Source: Cognatiluteimonas profundi
Lineage (GTDB): Bacteria > Pseudomonadota > Gammaproteobacteria > Xanthomonadales > Xanthomonadaceae
Reading direction: 5' to 3'
DNA length: 64,000 bases
NCBI RefSeq assembly: GCF_009792795.1
Contig: NZ_VKHQ01000001.1
Location: 1-64,000 of the forward strand
Each line of letters opens with the position of its first letter. Positions within the stretch are counted from its first letter, which is position 1. The translations under genes were made by a program, and so were the position numbers. The notes under the pieces are model-generated. The model ran no database searches. It saw nothing but the letters and a program-made list of their open reading frames with translations, and had not been told where the DNA came from. Of this stretch, positions 21,084 to 30,071 are shown piece after piece.

Positions 21084-22118
21084 TCAGTCGCCGATCTGCT
21101 TCTGCAGGTGCTCCCAGCGCTCCTGCTCGTCGATCGTGCGCTCGGCGGTGAGGCGGGCTTCGAGCCGCTCCAGGCCGATGTCCTCGCCCGAGTCGACGCT
21201 GTAGCCGTATTCGCCGGCGTCCACGCGCTTGAGCGTGCTGTCGATCTTGCCGATCAGCTTGCGATAGCGGTCACGGGTGCGCAGTTCGAGCGAGTTCTCG
21301 GTTTCGCGGGTGGCGCGCTCGGCTTCATCGCCGACGTCACGCACTTCATCCTTGAGGTTCTCGATCGTCTGCTTGGATTCCTCGACCAGGTCGGCGCGCC
21401 ATGACAGCAGGCGCTGGCGGAAGTACTCCACCTGCAGCGGACCCATGTATTCCTCATCCGGGCTGGGCTTGTAGCCCGGCGGCAGGATTGGTCGACCGGT
21501 CGATTGGTCGGTCTTGTACGGCACCATCTTGTATTTTTCCTTGCGCGCGGGCGCGCTGGGCTTGGCTGCGACAGCCACGGCGACCTTGCCGATCGGCCGG
21601 GGCGCGGTGACGGGCCGCGTGGCGGGTGCAGCCTGTTGCGTGGGTTCCTTCGCGACCGGTTTGGCAACCGGCTTGGCGACGGGCTTGGGCGTGGGTTCCG
21701 CAGTGCGGCCTTGGGACTGGCGCGTCGACTGCGCGGACGACGCTTCGCGCCCAACCGACTTTACCGCCGGCGCCTTGGCCGACATCGGTTTGGATTTCGC
21801 TGCCGGCGTCGGCTTGGCGGTTGGTTTGGTGGCGGAGACGGACCTGGTCGGCTTCGACGGCTTTCCGTTGGCCGCCTTCTTTGCCGGAACCGGCCGTGCC
21901 GCAGCCTTTGCTGGCGCTGCCTTGGCCGGGATCTTCTTCGGCGCGGGCTTGCCGGGCGCCGCTTTCTTCGGCGCGACTTTCTTCACGACGGCCTTTTTTG
22001 CCGGCGCCTTGCTCGCAGCCGGCTTCTTCACCGCGGACTTGCCTGCGGCGCCCTTGCTGGCCTTGACGGCCTTACCGGGGGCCTTGGCGACCTTCTTGAC
22101 TGGTTTTTTCACTGCCAC
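21084..22118 (-). CDS. dksA: DksA-like transcription factor, Cys-less, with Lys/Ala/Pro-rich extension
   Basis: About 344 residues in two parts. Residues 1-200 are a low-complexity, strongly basic Ala/Lys/Pro tail with PVAKPVAK repeats, like histone H1 tails. The last ~145 residues are DksA: a coiled coil (VEESKQTIENLKDEVRDVGD) and a globular end. All four zinc Cys of E. coli DksA are replaced (Ser, Ser, Thr, Glu) in GEYGYSVDSGEDIG and ERTIDEQERW, so it should be zinc-independent like Pseudomonas DksA2. GTG start chosen because AAGGA lies 10 bases before it. It is divergent from yidD. Confidence 0.82.
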   Translation of the reverse strand: MAVKKPVKKVAKAPGKAVKASKGAAGKSAVKKPAASKAPAKKAVVKKVAPKKAAPGKPAPKKIPAKAAPAKAAARPVPAKKAANGKPSKPTRSVSATKPTAKPTPAAKSKPMSAKAPAVKSVGREASSAQSTRQSQGRTAEPTPKPVAKPVAKPVAKEPTQQAAPATRPVTAPRPIGKVAVAVAAKPSAPARKEKYKMVPYKTDQSTGRPILPPGYKPSPDEEYMGPLQVEYFRQRLLSWRADLVEESKQTIENLKDEVRDVGDEAERATRETENSLELRTRDRYRKLIGKIDSTLKRVDAGEYGYSVDSGEDIGLERLEARLTAERTIDEQERWEHLQKQIGD

Positions 22119-22225
22119 GAGCGAGTAATCCTTGATTCCCTTGAGGCGGGAAAGCGCGCTGTTATACCCTGCCGGGCCTACAGCGGCAACCGCGCGAGTC
22201 TGCGGCGCCGCAACGTGCAAAGGCC

Positions 22226-22453
22226 GTGATCGATCAACTTCTCATCCGTATCCTGCGGACTTACAAGCGCTGGTTGAGTCCGTTACTGGGACCTCGCTGC
22301 CGCTTCACCCCGACCTGCTCGGAATACGCGATGCTGGCGATCCAGCGCTTCGGCACGCTCAAGGGTGGATGGCTGGCGATCCGCCGCATCGCCCGCTGCC
22401 ACCCACTGCACCCGGGCGGCCACGATCCCGTGCCGCCCCACCCCCACGACTGA
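22226..22453 (+). CDS. yidD: Membrane protein insertion efficiency factor YidD
   Basis: A 75-residue protein with GTG start. The family core is complete: [22 protein letters not shown], with its two Cys, and the C-terminal [13 protein letters not shown]. It helps YidC/Sec insert inner-membrane proteins. It usually lies between rnpA and yidC; here it is beside pyrC, 12 bases upstream. Confidence 0.95.
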   Translation: MIDQLLIRILRTYKRWLSPLLGPRCRFTPTCSEYAMLAIQRFGTLKGGWLAIRRIARCHPLHPGGHDPVPPHPHD

Positions 22454-22465
22454 GGAATCCGCCGC

Positions 22466-23812
22466 ATGCCCGACACCCTGATCGTCAATGCCCGCCTGGT
22501 GAGTTCGGGTCGGGAGTACGACGGCGACCTGCGAATCACTGGCGGCCGGATCGCACAGATCGGCTCGGGACTGTCGGCGCGCGATGGCGACAACGTGATC
22601 GACGCCGCGGGGCGCCGCCTGTTGCCCGGAATGATCGACGACCAGGTGCATTTCCGCGAACCGGGCCTCGAATACAAAGCCGACATGGCCACCGAATCCG
22701 CGGCTGCCGTGGCCGGTGGGCTGACCACGTTCATGGACATGCCGAACACGACGCCACCGACCCTGGATGCCGCGGCGCTGGAAGACAAATACCGGCGCGC
22801 GGCGGGCCGCGCCTGGGGCAATTTCGGGTTCTACCTGGGCGCGAGCAACGACAACCTGGAGGCCGTCCGCACGCTGGACCCGCGCTCTGCGCCGGGCATC
22901 AAGGTGTTCATGGGCGCATCGACCGGCAACATGCTGGTCGACGATCCGGAAACACTCGATGCCATCTTCCGCGAAGCGCCAACGCCGATCATCACCCACT
23001 GCGAGGACACGCCCACGATCGAGGCCAACCTCGCCCGTTACAAGGCGCGTTACGGCGAGGACATCCCGATCGAGGCACATCCGGACATCCGCTCGCGCGA
23101 GGCCTGCCTGAAGTCGACGCAACTCGCGCTGCAGCTGGCCAGGCGCCACGACACCCGGTTGCATGTCCTGCACATCAGCACGGCCGATGAACTGGCGCTG
23201 TTCGAGCATGGCCCGCTGATCCGCGCCGACGGTTCGCGCAAGCGCATCACCGCCGAAACCTGCATCCACTTCCTGCGCTTCGATCGCGGCGACTACGCGC
23301 GACTGGGCAACCTGATCAAGTGCAATCCGGCGATCAAGGACGCCAGCGATCGCGAAGGCCTGATCCGCGGCCTCGCCGAGGATGCCATCGACGTGCTCGC
23401 CACCGACCACGCGCCGCATACGCTGGAAGAGAAATCCCGCCCGTACCAGCAGGCCCCGTCCGGCCTGCCACTGGTGCAGTACGCGCTGAACGCCGCGCTG
23501 GAACTGGTCCATGAAGGCAGGCTCACCACGGCCCAGGTCGTGCAGAAGTTCGCGCATGCGCCGGCGCAGTTGTTCGATGTGCGCGAGCGCGGCTTCCTCG
23601 AGGAAGGCTTCTGGGCGGACCTCGTGCTCGTGGACGACACCCCGATGACCGTGCGCCGCGAGGACGTGATCTCCAAATGCGGCTGGTCGCCGTTCGAGGG
23701 CACCACTTTCCACACGCGCATCGCGGCGACATGGGTCAATGGCGTGTTGGCCTGGAATGGAACCGCGCTGGCTGGAACGCCGCAAGGCCAGCGCCTGGAA
23801 TTCGCCAGGTGA
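22466..23812 (+). CDS. pyrC: Dihydroorotase, DDQVH subtype
   Basis: A 448-residue amidohydrolase that closes carbamoyl aspartate to dihydroorotate in pyrimidine synthesis. The metal-binding motif reads DDQVHFREPG: the first His of the usual HxH is Gln, a variant I recall from some class I-like dihydroorotases. Later ligands are present (HCEDT, LHVLHISTAD, and the Asp in LATDHAPH). The last bases overlap the GTG start of the following peptidase. Allantoinase-like relatives share this fold, but the whole pattern favours dihydroorotase. pyrD is at 50991-52049. Confidence 0.88.
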   Translation: MPDTLIVNARLVSSGREYDGDLRITGGRIAQIGSGLSARDGDNVIDAAGRRLLPGMIDDQVHFREPGLEYKADMATESAAAVAGGLTTFMDMPNTTPPTLDAAALEDKYRRAAGRAWGNFGFYLGASNDNLEAVRTLDPRSAPGIKVFMGASTGNMLVDDPETLDAIFREAPTPIITHCEDTPTIEANLARYKARYGEDIPIEAHPDIRSREACLKSTQLALQLARRHDTRLHVLHISTADELALFEHGPLIRADGSRKRITAETCIHFLRFDRGDYARLGNLIKCNPAIKDASDREGLIRGLAEDAIDVLATDHAPHTLEEKSRPYQQAPSGLPLVQYALNAALELVHEGRLTTAQVVQKFAHAPAQLFDVRERGFLEEGFWADLVLVDDTPMTVRREDVISKCGWSPFEGTTFHTRIAATWVNGVLAWNGTALAGTPQGQRLEFAR

Positions 23813-24642
23813 GACGCGCTTCCATGCTGCTGGCGCCGCTGATTGCACTGGCTCTGCCGGTCCTGGCGTCGACGGACGACACCACCCTTCCACCGACCGT
23901 TGAGCAGGGCGCCCTCGTGCTCGGGCATACGACGCCTGGAAACCAGGTCTCCATCGGCGATCGCCCGGTGCGCGTCGGCGGCGATGGTGCATTCGCCTTC
24001 GGTGTCGGCCGCGACGAGGCGGGCCCCCTGCAGGTCGAGATCCACAGGCCGGATCGCTCCTCGCAGGCCGTCGCCATCGCCGTCACCGCGCGGCAATGGC
24101 CGATCGAGCGCATCGTCGGCGTGCCACCCGCAACGGTGAACCCGCCACCGGCGATTGCCGAACGCATTGCGCGCGAGCAGGCGGCAGTCGCCTCGGCACG
24201 GTTGCGCGACGATGATCGCGACGACTACGAGCAGGCTTTCCAGTGGCCGGTGCAGGGCCGCATCAGCGGCCGCTTCGGCAACCAGCGCGTCTATGTCCTG
24301 CCCGACGGTTCGGACGCGCCCAAGTCGCCGCATTCGGGGATGGACATCGCGGCGGCAACAGGGACGCCGGTGCTCGCGCCAGCGCCGGGCGTGGTCACGT
24401 TCGTCGGACCAGAGCTCTACCTCACAGGCGGCACGGTCGTGCTCGACCACGGCCACGGGATCAGCAGCAACTTCCTGCACCTGTCGCGCATCGACGTGCG
24501 CGTTGGCGACCGGATTGCCGAAGGCCAGCGGATCGGCGCGGTGGGCGCGACGGGTCGCGCGACGGGGCCGCATCTGCATTGGGGAATGAACTGGTTCGAC
24601 GTGCGCATCGACCCGCTGCTGGTGCTGGGAAAGACTCCGTAG
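23809..24642 (+). CDS. M23 (LytM-type) peptidase, exported
   Basis: A 277-residue protein. A signal peptide (MRRASMLLAPLIALALPVLA) is followed by a beta-rich N-terminal domain and a C-terminal LytM domain. Zinc ligands are in SPHSGMDIAA (His, Asp) and in GPHLHWGMN (HxH), with the earlier His in VLDHGHGI; all appear intact, so it is likely an active murein endopeptidase. The GTG start overlaps the pyrC stop (GTGA) and gives a good signal peptide. Confidence 0.9.
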   Translation: MRRASMLLAPLIALALPVLASTDDTTLPPTVEQGALVLGHTTPGNQVSIGDRPVRVGGDGAFAFGVGRDEAGPLQVEIHRPDRSSQAVAIAVTARQWPIERIVGVPPATVNPPPAIAERIAREQAAVASARLRDDDRDDYEQAFQWPVQGRISGRFGNQRVYVLPDGSDAPKSPHSGMDIAAATGTPVLAPAPGVVTFVGPELYLTGGTVVLDHGHGISSNFLHLSRIDVRVGDRIAEGQRIGAVGATGRATGPHLHWGMNWFDVRIDPLLVLGKTP

Positions 24643-24644
24643 CC

Positions 24645-24880
24645 GTGATCCAAGGCGCGCGGCGGCGCGCTGCACTGAGCTGGCAATCGCGTGGATAGCG
24701 GCGCGGTTCGACGTTCGCATCGACCCGCTGCTGGTGCTGGAAAGATCCGCTCCGCCTGGCTCACCCCAACGGACAATTGCGAATCCGTGATCCAAGGCGC
24801 GCGGCGGCCCTCGTATCGGTGATCCAAGCCGCGCGGCGGCGCGTTGCACCTATCCAGCAAGCGTGTGAATCGCGGCGCCC
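24645..24880 (+). repeat. Degenerate tandem repeats after the M23 gene
   Basis: A ~60-base unit starting GTGATCCAAGGCGCGCGGCG occurs at 24645-24704 and, diverged, at 24819-24879; a third, 21-base partial copy is at 24787-24807. Between the first and second lies a copy of the end of the M23 gene. This 240-base gap holds no gene that I can support. Confidence 0.75.
24705..24754 (+). pseudogene. Duplicated 3' tail of the M23 peptidase gene
   Basis: About 48 bases repeat the end of the M23 gene (24593-24638) with a substitution and small indels; the copied frame encodes FDVRIDPLLVL and then shifts. It is a fragment produced by local duplication, not a gene. Confidence 0.7.
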
Positions 24881-24881
24881 C

Positions 24882-25787
24882 TCAATCGACGTTACGACCG
24901 CTCACCCGCGCAGTGGCATCGTGCGGATGCAGGCTCTCGAAATGCGCCACGCTTGCGTCGAAACGTTCAACGCGCGGGTCGGTCGACAGCGCGGTGGCGA
25001 TACGCCGCGCCGCGTCCTCGCAGAACATCAGGTTGGCCGCATTGAGCCTGGCGAATGCCTGCTCGTCCTCGCGCTTCACCGCGGTCTGCACCGGTGTTCC
25101 CAGCGCGCGCTCCAGTGAATCGATCAACGCCATCACCGGCAATTCGTCGAAGGCGGGACGCAACTGGACGTGCACGTCGGCGCGGCTGCGCTGCGCATGC
25201 GGGGTGGCTGCAAGCCCGCGCTCGGATTCGAGCCATTCGCGCACGATGCCGGCTTCCAGTGGATCGGACGCGGCAAAGTCCTCGGCGAAGCGTTCGGCAT
25301 TGAGCTGGCGCGACAAGGCCGTGGATGCCGGGCACGTGCTGGAATATTCGACGGCCAGGGTCAGCCCGAGGTGCAGGTGGCCATCGCGCAGCAGGGCGTC
25401 GATCGCCACCGGATAACGCCGCCAGCCCTGGTGTGCGCTCGCCAGCGCCGGGCGCTGCACCATGTGGTCGTATCGCACCACCAGGCGCGACGCCGTCGAG
25501 AGCCCTTGCTGGGAGTCGATGAAACTTTGCAGCACGCGGCGCAATCCTGCCGGCGTGACGGTGTCGGTCGCGAACGCCTGCTGCAGCTGCAGGTACAGGC
25601 GCGACATGTGGATGCCGCGCGCATGCGGATCGCGCAGGTCCACGGCGACATCGACCGACGCGGCAACCCGTAGCAGGCCGCCCTGGCCGTCGGCAACCTG
25701 CACCGGCAGCGCAATCCGGTCCATTCCGACCCAGTCGAGCGGTCGCGCAAGCGCCGCTGCGTCGCTGGCGACGTCGGGCATCGGCAT
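24882..25787 (-). CDS. folE2: GTP cyclohydrolase I type 2 (FolE2)
   Basis: A 301-residue GCYH-IB enzyme that makes dihydroneopterin triphosphate for folate and related pathways. Family marks include MPDVASD at the N-terminus, VGMDRIALPV, and the catalytic Cys in EYSSTCPASTALS. FolE2 accepts metals other than zinc and often replaces FolE when zinc is scarce, but no Zur site was recognised upstream. Start chosen at MPMPDVA; an ATG two codons later or an upstream GTG is possible. Confidence 0.9.
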   Translation of the reverse strand: MPMPDVASDAAALARPLDWVGMDRIALPVQVADGQGGLLRVAASVDVAVDLRDPHARGIHMSRLYLQLQQAFATDTVTPAGLRRVLQSFIDSQQGLSTASRLVVRYDHMVQRPALASAHQGWRRYPVAIDALLRDGHLHLGLTLAVEYSSTCPASTALSRQLNAERFAEDFAASDPLEAGIVREWLESERGLAATPHAQRSRADVHVQLRPAFDELPVMALIDSLERALGTPVQTAVKREDEQAFARLNAANLMFCEDAARRIATALSTDPRVERFDASVAHFESLHPHDATARVSGRNVD

Positions 25788-25935
25788 GGCATCGGGCAAC
25801 GAGGACACGGCAGCGCTCGCGCGGAGGGGCCGCCATTGTAACGACCACCCCGGGCAGGCGCCGTCACTGCATGCAACGCTGTGTCGCGCGTGGTGCTTTG
25901 CGCCCAACGCCGACCATCCGCCGGCGCGTGGTGGA

Positions 25936-26673
25936 TCAGCCCCGCGCAGCCCGCCAGGCGGTCCACAGCGTCGGCCACCGCGGCACCGGCCCGAATGCCG
26001 CCTGGCCAGCGGCGAATCGCGCCAGGCGCTGGCGCTCCAGCGCCGCGAGGATGCGGCCCGCGCGCGATCCTCCGTGCGGCGGCCACCGCTGCAGGACTTC
26101 ACCCGCCCACGCCCGGGCAACCGCCTGCTCCGCGATTAGGTGCCCGGCGACAGCGGCGGCCTGCCGCGCGCGCAGCTGCAATGGCGCGGCGGCATCGCCG
26201 AGCAGGACGATCTGCTCGCACAGCAAACCAGCAACCACAGCCGTCGCTGACGCCGGCTGCGGCGACGCAAGCAGCGCCGCGTCGATCGCGATGGCAGCCT
26301 CGGCGAATGGCGTCAGGCGGAGAATGGCTTCATCCGCATCCCGCGCCGGTTCGCGGGTCGCTGCCAATGCAATGGCAGCCGTGGCCAGCGGCGACCACGC
26401 AGCCGAAGTGCGTTGCAGCACGATACCCAGCGGATGCCGACGTCGCCCCTGCGTCCATCCGAGCAACTCCTCGGCCCACCAGCCAAGCTTGGCTTCACCC
26501 GGCCGCGGGTCGCTGCCAGCCCACGCCGCATCCAGAAGCTCCTGCCGCAGTGCAAACCAGGCCAACGCCACCGCGTGCTGCGAAGGCGCGACAAAGACCT
26601 GCGCGATGCGCCACTCGGGCCAGCGATCCTGCCACTTGGCGGTGAATGCCGACGCGGACTGCGAAGTGTCCAT
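25936..26673 (-). CDS. Squalene/phytoene-synthase-like protein
   Basis: About 245 residues. The segment FALRQELLDAAWAGSDPRPG followed by KLGWWAEELLGWTQG and HPLGIVLQ matches helices of the trans-isoprenyl diphosphate synthase (squalene/phytoene synthase) fold, of the short NDUFAF6-like kind. The first Asp-rich catalytic motif is not evident, so it may be non-catalytic. It lies 20 bases after gph in the ubiG/gph group, suggesting a link to isoprenoid or respiratory assembly; this is inference. Confidence 0.6.
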   Translation of the reverse strand: MDTSQSASAFTAKWQDRWPEWRIAQVFVAPSQHAVALAWFALRQELLDAAWAGSDPRPGEAKLGWWAEELLGWTQGRRRHPLGIVLQRTSAAWSPLATAAIALAATREPARDADEAILRLTPFAEAAIAIDAALLASPQPASATAVVAGLLCEQIVLLGDAAAPLQLRARQAAAVAGHLIAEQAVARAWAGEVLQRWPPHGGSRAGRILAALERQRLARFAAGQAAFGPVPRWPTLWTAWRAARG

Positions 26674-26693
26674 GCCTGTCACGGCCAGGCCTG

Positions 26694-27362
26694 TCACGGC
26701 CAGTTGGCGGGATCGAGCAACTGCATCGGGCTGTCGATCATCCGGTCGCCCCCCCATGCCGACGGGTCGTCATCGTCCAGGCGATAGCCCCATAGCGCCA
26801 CGATCGACGACATGCCGGCCGCGCGTGCGGCGTCGATGTCGCGCTGGTCGTCGCCGACATAGGCGCAGTCCGCGATCCCGACCCGCAACTCGCGCGCCGC
26901 ATGCAGCAGCGGGAGCGGATCGGGCTTGCGCACGGGCAGCGTGTCGCCGCCGATGAGGATCGCGCAGCGTGCGTCCCATCCAAGCAGCGGCAGCAAACGA
27001 AGCGCAAGGTATTCCGGCTTGTTGGTCACGATTCCCCATCGGCAACCGGCGGACTCGATCGCACCGAGCAAGGTCTCGACGCCATCGAATGCCTGGCCGT
27101 GGCGGGCAAGTTCCCCGGCATAGACCTCGAGGAAGCGTGGAATCAGCGCCTGCACCGCCGCTTCCCCGATCTCCGGGAATGCAGCCGTCACCATGGCGCG
27201 GGCGCCGCGGGACACATGCGGGCGCAACAGCGCCGCGGGCAGCGCGGGGTGGTCGCGTTCGGCCCGCAGCACGTTGACGGTGGCGACGAAATCCGGCGCG
27301 CTGTCCAGCAGCGTGCCGTCCAGGTCGAACAGCACCAGCTCAGGGAAGGCCCGGGTGATCAA
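26694..27362 (-). CDS. gph: Phosphoglycolate phosphatase-type HAD hydrolase
   Basis: A 222-residue HAD phosphatase. Motif I is [14 protein letters not shown], motif II is IVTNKP, motif III is around RKPDPLPL and motif IV is [12 protein letters not shown]. In Xanthomonadaceae this gene next to ubiG is called gph; it clears 2-phosphoglycolate. The TTG start overlaps the ubiG stop (TTGA) and fits the family N-terminus ([16 protein letters not shown]), so I prefer it to the longer frame reaching 27431. Confidence 0.9.
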   Translation of the reverse strand: MITRAFPELVLFDLDGTLLDSAPDFVATVNVLRAERDHPALPAALLRPHVSRGARAMVTAAFPEIGEAAVQALIPRFLEVYAGELARHGQAFDGVETLLGAIESAGCRWGIVTNKPEYLALRLLPLLGWDARCAILIGGDTLPVRKPDPLPLLHAARELRVGIADCAYVGDDQRDIDAARAAGMSSIVALWGYRLDDDDPSAWGGDRMIDSPMQLLDPANWP

Positions 27363-28072
27363 GCTGGTTTCAATGCGCAGGCGAGGTAGTTCACATCCGT
27401 GCGGCTGGAGATGCGCGCCGCATTGCGCCACGGCTCGTACACCAGGCCGCTGACGTCCTCCAGCTCGAGACCGGCTTCGCGCAGCCAGGCAGCCAGCTCG
27501 GACGGCTTGATGAAATCCCGGTACTCATGCGTTCCACGCGGCAGCAGCCGCGCGATGTATTCGGCGCCGACAATCGCAAGGGCAAACGCAGCGGGCGTCC
27601 GGTTCAACGTCGAGACGAACAGGCGTCCGCCTGGCTTGAGCAACCCGGCGCAGGCAGCGATGACCGCTGCGGGATCCGGCACGTGCTCCAGCAGCTCCAT
27701 GCAGGTGATGGCGTCGAAGGGTGCTTCGCCCGAAGCGGCCATCGCCTCGATCGACGAGCGTCGGTAGTCCACCTGCACGCCCGACTCCAGGCGATGCAGG
27801 CCGGCGATCTTCAGCAGTTCCGGTGCCAGGTCGATCGCCGTGACGTCGGCCCCCGCCAGCGCCAGCGCTTCGCTGAGCAGCCCGCCGCCGCAGCCGACGT
27901 CCAGCACGCGCGCGCCGCGCAAGGCGATGCGTTGGCTGACGTACGCCAGCCGTGGCGGGTTCATCGCGTGCAGCGCCTTCTGCGGGCCCGACGGATCCCA
28001 CCAGCGATGCGCAAGCTCATCGAACTTGTCGATATCCGGCTGTGAAAAATTGTCGTCGCGCACGGTACTCAT
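27359..28072 (-). CDS. ubiG: Ubiquinone biosynthesis O-methyltransferase
   Basis: A 237-residue SAM-dependent methyltransferase that does both O-methylations of ubiquinone synthesis. The family N-terminus ([15 protein letters not shown]) and SAM motif [13 protein letters not shown] are clear, followed by [13 protein letters not shown]. Its start overlaps the stop of the upstream deaminase by 4 bases and its stop overlaps the start of gph, so three genes are translationally linked. Confidence 0.95.
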   Translation of the reverse strand: MSTVRDDNFSQPDIDKFDELAHRWWDPSGPQKALHAMNPPRLAYVSQRIALRGARVLDVGCGGGLLSEALALAGADVTAIDLAPELLKIAGLHRLESGVQVDYRRSSIEAMAASGEAPFDAITCMELLEHVPDPAAVIAACAGLLKPGGRLFVSTLNRTPAAFALAIVGAEYIARLLPRGTHEYRDFIKPSELAAWLREAGLELEDVSGLVYEPWRNAARISSRTDVNYLACALKPA

Positions 28073-29409
28073 CGGGTCTTGATCCCTGCAATGCGTTCGC
28101 GCCATTGCCTGGCGTTGGCGAGCAGTCCGGCAATGTGGATATCGACCAGCACGCGCCCATCGAGTTTGCGGTGTCCGCCGATCCACACGTCGGTGACCTG
28201 GTCGCGCCCGCACGCGTAGACCAGCTGCGACGCGACGTGGTGCAGCGGCTGGGTCTCGACCTGGGCCAGGTCGACGCAGACCAGGTCCGCCTGTTTCCCG
28301 GGCTCGATCGTGCCGACCAGATGATCCATGCCCATGGCCATGGCGCCGCCGAGCGTCGCCGCCCGCAGCGTGGTCGCGGCGTCCATCGCGCAGGGATCGC
28401 TGGCGACACCCTTGGCGAGCAATGCCGCGCTGCGCATTTCGCCGAACATGTCCAGGTCGTTGTTGCTGGCGGCGCCATCGGTACCCAGCGCCACGGTGAC
28501 GCCGGCGCGCTGCAACTTCGCGACCGGGCAGAATCCCGATGCCAGCTTGAGGTTGGATTCGGCGCAATGCACCACCGACACGCCGCGCTCGGCGCATTGC
28601 GCGATCTCCGCGTCGGTCAACTGCGTCATGTGCACGGCGATCAGGCGGTCGTTCAACAGGCCAAGCCGGTCGAGCCGCGCAAGCGGACGCTGGCCGAATT
28701 TCTGCACCGATTCGCCGACTTCCGCTTCGGTTTCGTGCACATGGCAGTGCACCGGGATGTCCAACTGATCGGACAGCATGCGGATGCGTTCGAAGTTTGC
28801 GTCCGAGACCGTATACGGCGCATGCGGGGCGAAAGCCGTCGCGATCAGCGGATCCCTGCGCCACTGGTCGTGGACTTCGGTGGCGCGGTCGAAATATTCG
28901 TCGTCCGTGCGCGCCCACGCCGAGGGGAAATCGATGATCGGCAAGCCGATGCGCGCACGGAATCCGTGGTGCTTGTAGGTCGCTGCCTGCACGTCGGGGA
29001 AAAAGTAGTTCTCGTTGCAGCAGGTCGTGCCGCCCCGCAACATCTCGGCGATCGCCAGCGAGATGCCGTCGGCAACGAATGCCGGCCCGATCAGTTGCGC
29101 TTCAAGCGGCCAGATATGTCCCTGCAGCCACTCCATCAGCGGAAGATCGTCCGCCACCCCGCGCAGCAGCGTCATCGGATTGTGGACGTGGGCATTGACC
29201 AGCCCGGGGATCACGCAGCCATCGGGGCGGGCAACCACCTGGGCCGCGGCAAACCGGGTCCGCGCCTCGGCCGTTGGCAGCACGGCCACGACCAGGCCGT
29301 TGCTCACCGCGATCGCGTGGTCCGCCAGCACGACGCCGTGCGGGTGCACGGGCACGACATGACCGGCTTCGATCAGCAGGTCGCAATGCTCACGCGCGCC
29401 GTCCGTCAT
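28069..29409 (-). CDS. mtaD: 5-methylthioadenosine/S-adenosylhomocysteine deaminase
   Basis: A 446-residue amidohydrolase. Metal ligands: HVH in [10 protein letters not shown], His in [11 protein letters not shown], His in VVHCAESN and Asp in [12 protein letters not shown]. The family deaminates MTA and SAH, by-products of SAM use. Coupling to the methyltransferase ubiG, which releases SAH, makes SAH removal a reasonable role. It may also feed the methionine salvage genes at 4078-5965. Confidence 0.88.
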   Translation of the reverse strand: MTDGAREHCDLLIEAGHVVPVHPHGVVLADHAIAVSNGLVVAVLPTAEARTRFAAAQVVARPDGCVIPGLVNAHVHNPMTLLRGVADDLPLMEWLQGHIWPLEAQLIGPAFVADGISLAIAEMLRGGTTCCNENYFFPDVQAATYKHHGFRARIGLPIIDFPSAWARTDDEYFDRATEVHDQWRRDPLIATAFAPHAPYTVSDANFERIRMLSDQLDIPVHCHVHETEAEVGESVQKFGQRPLARLDRLGLLNDRLIAVHMTQLTDAEIAQCAERGVSVVHCAESNLKLASGFCPVAKLQRAGVTVALGTDGAASNNDLDMFGEMRSAALLAKGVASDPCAMDAATTLRAATLGGAMAMGMDHLVGTIEPGKQADLVCVDLAQVETQPLHHVASQLVYACGRDQVTDVWIGGHRKLDGRVLVDIHIAGLLANARQWRERIAGIKTR

Positions 29410-29412
29410 CGC

Positions 29413-29979
29413 TTATTTCACGCGTGAGACGTATTCGCCGGAACGCGTGTCGACCTTGATGATCTCGTCCTGGCCGACGAACAGCGGCACGCGGACCACG
29501 GCGCCGGTCTCGAGCTTGGCCGGCTTGCCGCCGCCGCCAGAGGTATCGCCGCGCACGCCCGGATCGGTCTCCACGATCTTGAGTTCGACGAAGTTCGGCG
29601 GCTGCACCGAGATCGGAATCCCGTTCCACAAGGTCACGACGCAGTCTTCCTCGCCCTTCAGGTATTTCGCGGCATCGCCGACGCCGGTCTTGTCGGCCTG
29701 CACCTGCTCGAAGGTCTCGGGCTGCATGAAATGCCAGTGCTCGCCGTCGGCATACAGGAACTGCATGTCGGTATCGACGACGTCCGCGGCTTCGAGGCTG
29801 TCGGTCGCCTTCATGGTGAGCTCGACCACGCGGCCCGACTTGATGAAGCGGTACTTGATCCGGGTGAACGCCTGGCCCTTGCCCGGCTTGACGTATTCCG
29901 TCTCGGTGATGATGCACGGCTCGTTGTTGACCAGGATCTTCATGCCGTTCTTGACGTCGTTCATGCCATAGCTGGCCAT
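29413..29979 (-). CDS. efp: Elongation factor P
   Basis: A 188-residue translation factor that relieves polyproline stalling. The tip loop [10 protein letters not shown] carries Lys34, the residue lysylated by EpmA and EpmB. The C-terminal OB domain signature [12 protein letters not shown] is present. CAGGAG precedes the start. It is divergent from epmB, 92 bases away, which supports the Lys34 modification pathway. Confidence 0.97.
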   Translation of the reverse strand: MASYGMNDVKNGMKILVNNEPCIITETEYVKPGKGQAFTRIKYRFIKSGRVVELTMKATDSLEAADVVDTDMQFLYADGEHWHFMQPETFEQVQADKTGVGDAAKYLKGEEDCVVTLWNGIPISVQPPNFVELKIVETDPGVRGDTSGGGGKPAKLETGAVVRVPLFVGQDEIIKVDTRSGEYVSRVK

Positions 29980-30071
29980 GGAAACTCCTGCGGGCCGCCT
30001 CGGGGGACGGCTAAACTAAGGGGATCGAGATTCCGGCCGCTGCCGGAAGATGCTGGAAACGCTGACCGCCA

